Of a DNA stretch of 6,130 bases, positions 1 through 5,042 are shown piece by piece. Each line of letters begins with the position of its first letter. Position 1 is the first letter of the stretch. The notes under the pieces are model-generated. The model searched no databases, was not told the origin of the DNA, and saw nothing but the letters and a program-made list of their open reading frames with translations. Made by a program: the position numbers and the translations under genes. Origin of the DNA: Lachnospiraceae bacterium (lineage in GTDB: Bacteria > Bacillota > Clostridia > Lachnospirales > Lachnospiraceae); contig JAGAAH010000222.1 in the NCBI GenBank assembly GCA_017615375.1, positions 1-6,130 on the forward strand, given 5' to 3'.

Positions 1-1
1 T

Positions 2-325
2 GAGGCACGCAAGATGGGATATGACGTGAACATTAATTTTGGAAATCCGGGTAACTATGTCAGTCGCGGTTTCGTAAGCTGTAAGAAAAAAAACGTGAGC
101 TGTTTTCAGAAGGGAAACTTCCCTACGGCGCTTTTGGTATGTGAGCTTGTACCCGGAGTTCTTGACGGAAAAGAGTGGATGTTTATCCCGAGTACGGCTG
201 CTGATTGTTGTGAGAATACAGAAGCGGTCGAAAAGTTCGACAGAGAGTTTCCGCCGATGGAAAAGAAGTGGATGCCAAGCCAGGAGGAGTTCTATATTTA
301 TAGGCATTCGTCGGTAGTTAGATGA
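2..325 (+). CDS. C-terminal part of an unrecognised protein (5' end outside window)
   Basis: The reading frame is open from the first complete codon (position 2) to TGA at 323-325. The ATG at 14 has no ribosome site visible in front of it, and in-frame codons (E-A-R-K) precede it, so the gene most likely begins upstream of the window. About 107 residues are visible. They are rich in Cys (for example the adjacent pair in TAADCCEN) and in aromatic residues, and end in WMPSQEEFYIYRHSSVVR. There are no membrane segments, no signal peptide in the visible part and no motif that I recognise. The stop codon is followed one base later by the first copy of the 30-bp repeat (327-356). Function is unknown. 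That it is coding rests on the length of the open frame and the position of the repeat just after its stop. Confidence 0.6.
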   Translation, partial: EARKMGYDVNINFGNPGNYVSRGFVSCKKKNVSCFQKGNFPTALLVCELVPGVLDGKEWMFIPSTAADCCENTEAVEKFDREFPPMEKKWMPSQEEFYIYRHSSVVR

Positions 326-326
326 A

Positions 327-356
327 GGGGCCAGACCCCGTTAACAGAATGTGAAC
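327..356 (+). repeat. 30-bp gene-end repeat, copy 1
   Basis: The copy has a GC-rich dyad (GGGGCCAGACCCC, 327-339) followed directly by an AT-rich dyad (GTTAACAGAATGTGAAC, 340-356). It differs from copy 2 at three positions. One change (C at 331 for T) breaks one pair of the GC-rich dyad. It begins one base after the TGA of the upstream gene and ends 6 bp before the GGAGGG ribosome site of the acetyltransferase at 376. Architecture and dispersal suggest a REP-like palindromic element. That class is an inference, since no transposase is present here. Confidence 0.85.
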
Positions 357-375
357 AGAGTAGGAGGGCTTTATA

Positions 376-915
376 ATGATACTTGAGACAGAAAGATTAA
401 TACTTCGTCCATGGGAAGAAGCAGATGCGGAAGAGTGCTTTCGTTATGCGGCAGATCCTGAGGTGGGTTCTCCTTGCGGATGGCCTGCACATACTTGCGT
501 GGAAGATAGCCGTAATGTGATTAAAAATGTATTAAACGGTCCGGAGTGTTATGCCGTTTGACTTAAAGAAACCGGAAAACCAATCGGTTCCATAGAATTG
601 ATGCTAAATGGAAAGAATATTAAAGCTCAAGGCGATAATGAATGCGAGCTTGGATATTGGCTTGGCAAGCCATACTGGGGACAAGGATTGATTCCTGAGG
701 CTTGTAAAGAAATGCTGAGTCATGCTTTTGAAGATTTGGGTATGGAAAAGGTTTGGTGCGGCTACTATGAAGGTAATGAAAAGTCCAAGCGTGTGCAGGA
801 AAAGTTAGGATTTAAATATCATAGCAAGAATGAGAATGTGCATCTGGCGCTTTTGAACGAAGACCGCAATGATGTGATAAATCTTATGACAAAGGAAGAT
901 TGGGAAAGGCGTTAG
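376..915 (+). pseudogene. RimJ/RimL-like GNAT N-acetyltransferase interrupted by an in-frame TGA
   Basis: Two open stretches (376-561 and 562-915) lie in the same frame and join into one typical 179-residue Acetyltransf_3-type GNAT, a family that moves acetyl from acetyl-CoA to an amine such as a protein N-terminus or a small molecule. The N-terminus [19 protein letters not shown] is the classic opening of the family. The acetyl-CoA loop is YWGQGLIPEA (residues 100-109), and the C-terminal motif is NEKSKRVQEKLGF. A single TGA at 559-561 (residue 62) separates YAV from LKETGKPIGSIEL, where relatives read straight through. The start at 376 has a good GGAGGG site at 363-368. The internal ATG at 598 has no ribosome site, so the second half is unlikely to be made alone. 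The break is probably a nonsense mutation (from a Cys, Trp or Arg codon) or a base error, since the rest of the frame is intact and looks recently functional. Confidence 0.85.
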
Positions 916-957
916 AACTTAATAATTGGCATAGCGATACTAAGAATAGGGGAAATC

Positions 958-1611
958 ATGAGAGAATATAGTTATTCGGAATACTGGGAAAAGTGCTGGA
1001 ACAGCGAAAACCTTGATGAATTGTTGAAATATCTTTCGGGGTGGAACGGCTCAAGGAGCGAGGAAATAGACATCTTAAAAAACTACGGTGTTAAGAATGT
1101 CTGCGATGTGGCATGCGGATTTGGAGCACATACGCTTGCGCTTTTATCCAATGGATTTACTGTGGAGGCATCTGACATTTCGCCAAAGGCGGTTGAATTG
1201 ACAACTGCAGGCTTGAAAGAATTCGGTTATGGAGATGTAAGAGTTAGAATCGCCGGCATTCTTGATACAGGATATGAGGATGAGTCTTTTGATGCTGTGA
1301 CTGCATACTCGGTGGTGGATCATTTGACAAGAAAAGATGCAGAGAAGGCCATTCGTGAACTTATGCGAATTGCAAAGAAAGGCGGATTGGTTTTACTATC
1401 ATTTGATACACCGCAGAATGAGGATTTTTCCACACCGCATAAAACATTGGAAGACGGAAGTCTGCTGTACGAAGATGGAATGATATTTCATCCGTATGAG
1501 GATGATGAAATAAATGATTTGATGAAAGAATATTGCGTTATATATCATAAAACAAATCAAAAAGGCAACAGAATTTATATTGTGGGGTCAGACCCCGTTA
1601 ACAAAATGTAA
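958..1611 (+). CDS. Class I SAM-dependent methyltransferase (Methyltransf_11/25 type)
   Basis: This predicted 217-residue soluble enzyme should use S-adenosylmethionine to methylate an unknown, probably small, acceptor. The Rossmann-fold motifs are in order. Motif I is CDVACGFGAHT (residues 49-59), with Ala in place of the commoner first Gly. The acidic residue after strand 2 is in VEASDISP (Asp73). Motif IV and the following helix are FDAVTAYSVVDHL (111-123), then IRELMRIAKKGGLVLLSF (132-149). The N-terminal YSEYWEKCWNS is common in stand-alone small-molecule methyltransferases. The start follows an AGGGGA site at 948-953. It lies 42 bp after the broken acetyltransferase and is probably co-transcribed with it. 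The last eight residues, GSDPVNKM, and the TAA stop are supplied by repeat copy 2, so the original C-terminus probably ended near IYIV. The fold assignment is secure; the substrate is not known. Confidence 0.9.
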   Translation: MREYSYSEYWEKCWNSENLDELLKYLSGWNGSRSEEIDILKNYGVKNVCDVACGFGAHTLALLSNGFTVEASDISPKAVELTTAGLKEFGYGDVRVRIAGILDTGYEDESFDAVTAYSVVDHLTRKDAEKAIRELMRIAKKGGLVLLSFDTPQNEDFSTPHKTLEDGSLLYEDGMIFHPYEDDEINDLMKEYCVIYHKTNQKGNRIYIVGSDPVNKM

Positions 1612-1613
1612 AC
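1584..1613 (+). repeat. 30-bp gene-end repeat, copy 2 (overlaps the methyltransferase 3' end)
   Basis: The GC-rich dyad GGGGTCAGACCCC (1584-1596, perfect 6-1-6) is followed by the AT-rich dyad GTTAACAAAATGTAAAC (1597-1613). The copy is read in frame as GSDPVNKM and provides the TAA at 1609-1611. It ends 9 bp before the GGGAGG ribosome site (1623-1628) of the next gene. It differs from copy 1 at three positions and from copy 3 at three positions. Confidence 0.9.
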
Positions 1614-1634
1614 GAGATTCCCGGGAGGCGGAAA

Positions 1635-2039
1635 ATGAAAATAGTGGATTTGACGGAAGAACAGGTTGATTATATTGAGGAGAGCCTTGAAGATTATGAC
1701 GAAAAGTACATTAGTTATAAGCTTGAAGGACGGATTCAGATAGGTATAGAAGATGGTGGAAAGCTTGTCGCCGGCCTTGATGCTTGTATGACGGCTTTCA
1801 AGATTCTCTACGTATCGACCGTGTTCGTAGATGAGAATTACAGACGTAAAGGTTATGGAAAAGCGCTGATTCTCGAGATGGAGAAGCGCGCCAAGGAGCT
1901 GGGCGCCAATACAATTCGCCTCGATACGTTTAACTGGCAGGGCAAGGACTTCTATGAGGCGCTTAATTACAAAATGGTAGGCAGTTACGATAACGCTGAG
2001 GATGGATATTCGGAATATTTCTTCTTAAAGAGAATATAA
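1635..2039 (+). CDS. GNAT family N-acetyltransferase (Acetyltransf_1 type)
   Basis: This is a complete 134-residue single-domain GNAT that should transfer acetyl from acetyl-CoA to an unidentified amine. The acetyl-CoA pyrophosphate-binding motif is RRKGYGKAL (residues 70-78), fitting the R/Q-x-x-G-x-G/A pattern, and comes after strand LYVSTVFVDENY. The later segment GANTIRLDTFNWQGKDFYEALNYKMVG has the usual strand, helix and 'FYEALGY' form of the family. It has no signal peptide or membrane segment. The start is well placed, with GGGAGG at 1623-1628 six bases before the ATG. The gene follows repeat copy 2 and lies 13 bp before the RNA methyltransferase, so the two are probably one transcript. 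Within about 1860-1960 the GC content rises to roughly 55%, with many GCG, GCC, CGC, GAG and CTG codons. This is richer than its neighbours and may mark a separate origin. Confidence 0.9.
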   Translation: MKIVDLTEEQVDYIEESLEDYDEKYISYKLEGRIQIGIEDGGKLVAGLDACMTAFKILYVSTVFVDENYRRKGYGKALILEMEKRAKELGANTIRLDTFNWQGKDFYEALNYKMVGSYDNAEDGYSEYFFLKRI

Positions 2040-2052
2040 TTTGGGGCAATAA

Positions 2053-2892
2053 ATGCAATACATAAAACTTGTTGATATAAATGATAAGCGGTTGGAACCG
2101 TATTTTTCACTAAGCGAGACGCAATTGTATCATTATTTTGAGCCGGAAGCGGGTGTGTTCATTGCAGAAAGTGCCAAGGTTATTAAACGATCGCTTGATG
2201 CGGGATATGAACCTGTTGGCTTTCTTGTTGAGCAGGAAATTATAGAAGATAATGATAAAAGCGCTTCTGACGCTGAAATCTGCGCGATTTTAAGTGAATA
2301 TCCGAATACGGTAATTTATGCCATACCGAGGGATATTATGTCTCGTGTGCCCGGATACGCGGTCACACGTGGATTATTATGTTGCCTAAGAAGGAAAGCA
2401 ATGCCGACGATGGAAGAATTGTGCAATAACCGTAATCGTATTGTTGTACTGGAATCCGTCGATAATCCTACGAATGTCGGTGCCATATTCCGTTCGGCTG
2501 CGGCGCTTTTTATGGATGCGCTTTTATTAACACCTGATTGCGCGGATCCTTTATATAGACGCGCGGCAAGAGTATCCATGGGAACCGTATTCCAAATTCC
2601 GTATACATACATTGAAAGTGATTCGCCAATGCATTATGTGGACAGACTTCATGAATTGGGATACAAAGTGGCTGCGATGGCTTTGTCTGATAATTCCATA
2701 TCGATTGACGATGCGAGATTAAAAGAATGCGAGAAGCTTGTTGTTCTTATGGGAAGTGAAGGAGACGGACTTAGCGCAAAGACTATTGAGAAGGCGGATT
2801 ACGTGGTTAAGATTCCGATGGCGGAAGGCATAGATTCCTTGAATGTCTCGGCGGCTGCTGCGGTAGCCTTTTTTGGGGTCAGACCCCGTTAA
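2053..2892 (+). CDS. TrmH/SpoU-family RNA 2'-O-ribose methyltransferase
   Basis: This 279-residue SPOUT-class enzyme is predicted to methylate the 2'-OH of a ribose in rRNA or tRNA, using S-adenosylmethionine bound in a trefoil-knot fold. All three SpoU motifs are visible. Motif 1 is DNPTNVGAIFRSAA (residues 137-150, with the conserved Asn141 and Arg147). Motif 2 is LMGSEGDGLS (232-241). Motif 3 is IPMAEGIDSLNVSAAAA (254-270, with Asn264). Residues 1-125 form a substrate-binding-type extension ahead of the catalytic domain, as in many bacterial rRNA-type members. The ribosome site is weak (GGGG at 2043-2046) and the gap to the preceding gene is only 13 bp, which suggests coupling to the acetyltransferase. 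The final GVRPR and the TAA come from repeat copy 3, read in a different frame from copy 2. The family is firm; the exact target nucleotide cannot be read from the sequence. Confidence 0.93.
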   Translation: MQYIKLVDINDKRLEPYFSLSETQLYHYFEPEAGVFIAESAKVIKRSLDAGYEPVGFLVEQEIIEDNDKSASDAEICAILSEYPNTVIYAIPRDIMSRVPGYAVTRGLLCCLRRKAMPTMEELCNNRNRIVVLESVDNPTNVGAIFRSAAALFMDALLLTPDCADPLYRRAARVSMGTVFQIPYTYIESDSPMHYVDRLHELGYKVAAMALSDNSISIDDARLKECEKLVVLMGSEGDGLSAKTIEKADYVVKIPMAEGIDSLNVSAAAAVAFFGVRPR

Positions 2893-2904
2893 TAAAATAT
2901 GAAC
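2875..2904 (+). repeat. 30-bp gene-end repeat, copy 3 (overlaps the RNA methyltransferase 3' end)
   Basis: The GC-rich dyad GGGGTCAGACCCC (2875-2887) is identical to copy 2. The AT-rich part is GTTAATAAAATATGAAC (2888-2904). The copy is read as GVRPR and supplies the TAA at 2890-2892. It is preceded by T6 on the + strand. It runs almost directly into the AGAGGG ribosome site (2906-2911) of the nucleotidase gene. Confidence 0.9.
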
Positions 2905-2915
2905 AAGAGGGCAGT

Positions 2916-3533
2916 ATGAATATATATATTGATTTTGATGATTGCTTGTGTGAAACGGCGAAGTATTTTGTAAACTTGGTTAAGAATATGTACGGGAAAA
3001 CCGTTCCGTACGAGGATATCAGATTCTTTGAGTTACAGAAGTCGTTTGATTTAACCGAGTCGCAGTATGAAGAAATGATGATTGAAGCACATAAGCCCGA
3101 AGCGCTTTTATCCTTTAAGGAGACTGTAGGAGCTGTAGATACCGTTAACGGTTGGCTTGATAAGGGATATAATGTGTCAATTATAACGGGACGCCCGTCG
3201 ATAGCATACGAAGCTTCACGCGAATGGCTTGATGTACATGGCCTTAACCGAGTTAAGTTATATTGTCTTAATAAGTATGGAAGGGATAGTTTTATCAAAG
3301 GAAGTGAGTTTAACCTTGAACTCGAAGATTATTATAAAATGTCCTTCGACTATGCGATAGAAGATTCGCCGGCTGCGTTTAAATTCTTCGAGCACATGAA
3401 AGATATTAAGGTTATGGTTATCGACAGACCGTGGAATAAGGGATGCGAACTTCCGAATAATAATTATAAGAGATGCTATGACTGGAATACGATTAGAGAA
3501 ATAGTGAAAAAGCCGGATAGCAAGCCATTTTAA
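2916..3533 (+). CDS. HAD-superfamily 5'(3')-deoxyribonucleotidase-like phosphatase (NT5C type)
   Basis: This 205-residue soluble HAD hydrolase is predicted to remove phosphate from a nucleotide or similar phosphomonoester using Mg2+. Motif I is IDFDDCLCET (residues 5-14; nucleophile Asp6, acid/base Asp8). Motif II is IITGRP (89-94, Thr91). A motif III lysine is probably Lys120 or Lys128. Motif IV is YAIEDSP (146-152, Glu149-Asp150). The later VIDRPWNKGC (168-177) is the 'D-x-PWN' segment typical of NT5C-like proteins, which makes this better supported than a generic HAD label. The helical cap lies roughly at residues 15-85. The start has AGAGGG at 2906-2911, four bases before the ATG. The gene follows repeat copy 3 and its own stop lies inside a degenerate piece of the same repeat. 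Substrate is inferred from family only. Confidence 0.83.
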   Translation: MNIYIDFDDCLCETAKYFVNLVKNMYGKTVPYEDIRFFELQKSFDLTESQYEEMMIEAHKPEALLSFKETVGAVDTVNGWLDKGYNVSIITGRPSIAYEASREWLDVHGLNRVKLYCLNKYGRDSFIKGSEFNLELEDYYKMSFDYAIEDSPAAFKFFEHMKDIKVMVIDRPWNKGCELPNNNYKRCYDWNTIREIVKKPDSKPF

Positions 3534-3546
3534 CAGAAATGTTAAC
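3530..3546 (+). repeat. Degenerate partial copy of the AT-rich half of the gene-end repeat
   Basis: TTAACAGAAATGTTAAC matches the AT-rich half of copies 1-3 (GTTAACAGAATGTGAAC in copy 1) with one extra base and one change, and lacks the GC-rich head. It forms a dyad TTAAC-N6-GTTAA and contains the TAA stop (3531-3533) of the nucleotidase gene, which is the position the full copies take at other gene ends. It is short and AT-rich, so chance resemblance is possible; the matching position is the main support. Confidence 0.45.
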
Positions 3547-3551
3547 CGACG

Positions 3552-3565
3552 TTGACAGATTGTCA
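3552..3565. promoter_or_regulatory. Possible operator or -35 element ahead of the CPBP/XRE pair
   Basis: The 104-bp gap between the nucleotidase and the CPBP gene must hold any separate promoter for the pair. It contains a short dyad TGACA-GAT-TGTCA (3553-3565) that also includes a perfect -35 hexamer TTGACA at 3552-3557. No good -10 lies 16-18 bp beyond it; the TATAAA at 3591-3596 is too far away. The dyad could be an operator, perhaps for the XRE protein encoded downstream. The evidence is weak and only positional. Confidence 0.25.
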
Positions 3566-3637
3566 CGGATAATTGGTAGAGCTTTTTTAATATAAATCTT
3601 ACGATTGATTACAGTAAATTTTTGGAGGGTTTTAATC

Positions 3638-4573
3638 ATGAGTAAGATTAAAGAATTTATTAAGGACATAAGTCCGCTGAACAATCGGTCGGAAATGCCG
3701 ATGCTTATTTATCTAATTAAGGTTATAATAATATTCTGGTTCGTGAAATTCGGATCTGAAATAATCTGCGAAGGGGCAGTTATAGGATTGCATTTCGCAT
3801 GCGGAAAAAATCCGCTTCAAGGGGAAATCTTTGAAGGAAATGTAATTACTCTTATTACATATTTCGGATATGCCCTTATGGTAGGAATATTTTTCCTATA
3901 TTGGAAGCTGTTTCAAAAGAAGACTATTGCGGAGCTCGGATTTACAAAGAAATGCGGAACGTATCTTATAGGAATGATTATCGGGGCAATTCTTGTGGTT
4001 GTGTCTGTGTTTTCAATAATAGCTACCGGTGCAATTACGTATAACGGAAAGCTTGATAACATCGATTATCTATACATATTCCTTATGTTTGGCGTATTTA
4101 TATGCCAGGGAATGATGGAAGAAGTACTTTGCAGGGGAATCGTAATGCAACTTCTTAGGAATAAAACCTCAATTCCGATTGCGGTGGGCGTTAGTACGAT
4201 ATTGTTTACAATTCCGCATATTCTCAATATGACCGGAGAAAGCGCAGTAATAATCATATTTGCTATAATTAACCTTATCTTGATATCGTTAATTTTCTCG
4301 GCACTTACGATATGTACCGGCAGCATATGGGCGGCATGCGGTTTTCACTCGATATGGAACTTCATTCTCTATAATATACTGGGACTTAACTTAAGCGGAA
4401 ACGATGAAATGACGGCGGCTATATTTGATATGAAATCAGTAGGCAGCAATATTTTAAACGGCGGCGTATACGGTATAGAGGCAAGTGTGGTTACTGCCGC
4501 AATTCTGGCAGTAGTGTTGATTATAATAATTGTTATATATGACAGAAAGGGCAGTGTTATAGATGGAATTTAA
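3638..4573 (+). CDS. CPBP-family intramembrane protease (Abi/CAAX-like)
   Basis: This 311-residue multi-pass membrane protein has the three conserved motifs of the CPBP glutamic intramembrane protease family. They are EEVLCR (residues 161-166, the EExxxR pair), FTIPH (190-194, FxxxH) and HSIWN (237-241, HxxxN/B). Hydrophobic segments are visible at about 22-36, 70-90, 107-130, 144-160, 178-196, 203-226, 230-250 and 284-301, with a short charged N-terminus (MSKIKEFIKD). The family includes CAAX prenyl proteases, bacteriocin-immunity proteins and protein-maturation factors, and the role here is unknown. The start at 3638 has a strong GGAGGG (3624-3629) eight bases upstream; an earlier in-frame TTG at 3605 does not, and would put extra residues before the ribosome site. 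The last 11 bp overlap the XRE gene, so translation of the two is probably coupled. Confidence 0.9.
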   Translation: MSKIKEFIKDISPLNNRSEMPMLIYLIKVIIIFWFVKFGSEIICEGAVIGLHFACGKNPLQGEIFEGNVITLITYFGYALMVGIFFLYWKLFQKKTIAELGFTKKCGTYLIGMIIGAILVVVSVFSIIATGAITYNGKLDNIDYLYIFLMFGVFICQGMMEEVLCRGIVMQLLRNKTSIPIAVGVSTILFTIPHILNMTGESAVIIIFAIINLILISLIFSALTICTGSIWAACGFHSIWNFILYNILGLNLSGNDEMTAAIFDMKSVGSNILNGGVYGIEASVVTAAILAVVLIIIIVIYDRKGSVIDGI

Positions 4574-4949
4574 TAACAAATTATATGAATTAAGAAAGCA
4601 AAAGGGGTTTTCACAGGAAGAACTTGCCAATCGTTTAAATGTCTCAAGACAGACTGTCTCAAAATGGGAAGTTGGCGAATCAACGCCCGATATGGAAAAG
4701 CTCGTTGCGATAAGCGATCTTTTCGGAATATCGCTGGATGAACTTGTTAAGGGCGCGGAGGATAAAAGCGCCGAAACTACCGGGCAAGTTGTGAAATCTG
4801 AGTTTTACAGTGACATTAAAGAGCATATCTTGACGGAAGACAATAAGAATAAAGCGAAAAAAGGATTGAAGATAGCGGGAATTGTAGCGGGAATAATTCT
4901 TTTAATCGATGTTGTTTCTTTTATAGTTTATATTGTAATACGATTGTAA
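4563..4949 (+). CDS. Membrane-anchored XRE-family HTH transcriptional regulator
   Basis: This is a 128-residue protein with an N-terminal HTH_3/Cro-CI domain (about residues 6-61): LRKQKGFSQEELANRL, then the recognition helix VSRQTVSKWEVGES, then LVAISDLFGISLDELV. A charged linker (62-100) follows, and a single hydrophobic helix GLKIAGIVAGIILLIDVVSF (101-120) continues to about 126. The helix ends at the C-terminus, so the DNA-binding domain should stay on the cytoplasmic side. Small XRE proteins with a C-terminal membrane segment are common in Firmicutes, often beside membrane proteins. Its ATG lies inside the end of the CPBP gene (11-bp overlap) and the ribosome site AAAGGG (4546-4551) is rather far away, which suggests dependence on upstream translation. 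The DNA target is not known. An intrinsic-terminator-like hairpin about 40 bp downstream (4992-5029) may end the transcript. Confidence 0.9.
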   Translation: MEFNNKLYELRKQKGFSQEELANRLNVSRQTVSKWEVGESTPDMEKLVAISDLFGISLDELVKGAEDKSAETTGQVVKSEFYSDIKEHILTEDNKNKAKKGLKIAGIVAGIILLIDVVSFIVYIVIRL

Positions 4950-4959
4950 AACAATCTTA

Positions 4960-4988
4960 ATGGTATTTTTAGCGAAAAGTGTTATAAT
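4960..4988 (+). promoter_or_regulatory. Extended -10 promoter for the lipoprotein gene
   Basis: A consensus -10 TATAAT lies at 4983-4988 with the TGn extension (TGT, 4980-4982) just before it. The -35 region at a 17-bp spacing is ATGGTA (4960-4965), matching the consensus at only three of six positions, which is tolerable with an extended -10. The expected start is near 4995-4997. This falls within the 5' arm of the hairpin at 4992-5021. The gene start follows at 5043. Confidence 0.75.
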
Positions 4989-4991
4989 AGA

Positions 4992-5029
4992 TTCCGGATT
5001 TGAGATAACTTAAGTCCGGAACATTTTTT
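4992..5029 (+). terminator. Intrinsic terminator-like hairpin between the XRE and lipoprotein genes
   Basis: TTCCGGATTTGAG (4992-5004) pairs with CTTAAGTCCGGAA (5009-5021) as a 13-bp stem with two G-U pairs and an AUAA loop. A T6 run follows at 5024-5029. Read on the + strand, this is a good terminator for the CPBP/XRE transcript; on the - strand there is no T tract after the hairpin. The T6 run directly abuts the GGGAGGA ribosome site (5030-5036) of the next gene. Because the promoter lies just upstream, the element could also act as a leader hairpin or attenuator for the lipoprotein mRNA. Confidence 0.75.
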
Positions 5030-5042
5030 GGGAGGAAAAGTA

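Noticed and set aside
559..589. TGA at 559 as a selenocysteine codon with a downstream SECIS hairpin
   Set aside because: The only nearby hairpin (AACCG 570-574 with CGGTT 585-589) has a 5-bp stem and 10-base loop, far short of a bacterial SECIS, and GNAT enzymes are not known selenoproteins.
598..915. Second half of the broken acetyltransferase as a separate gene starting at ATG 598
   Set aside because: No ribosome site precedes it, and it lacks the N-terminal strands of the GNAT fold while continuing the upstream frame exactly.
1584..1600. GGGGTCAGACCCC dyads as intrinsic terminators
   Set aside because: The stem is only 5-6 bp with a 1-3 base loop, and no T tract follows on either strand. 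Copy 3 has T6 before the stem on the + strand, which is the wrong side.
2316..2612. Minus-strand open frame inside the RNA methyltransferase gene
   Set aside because: It lies wholly opposite a gene with clear SpoU motifs, and its translation shows no recognisable domain. It is a shadow.
327..2904. Integron attC sites or a CRISPR array
   Set aside because: The AT-rich half does not fit the GTTRRRY core, there is no long imperfect attC-type palindrome or integrase, and the repeats are over 1.2 kb apart with genes between them.
3605..3637. Earlier TTG start for the CPBP protein
   Set aside because: It would place the strong GGAGGG ribosome site inside the coding sequence; the ATG at 3638 is correctly spaced from that site.
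2879..3684. Three minus-strand open frames opposite the nucleotidase and the start of the CPBP gene
   Set aside because: They overlap genes with clear catalytic motifs, overlap each other, and have no domain character.
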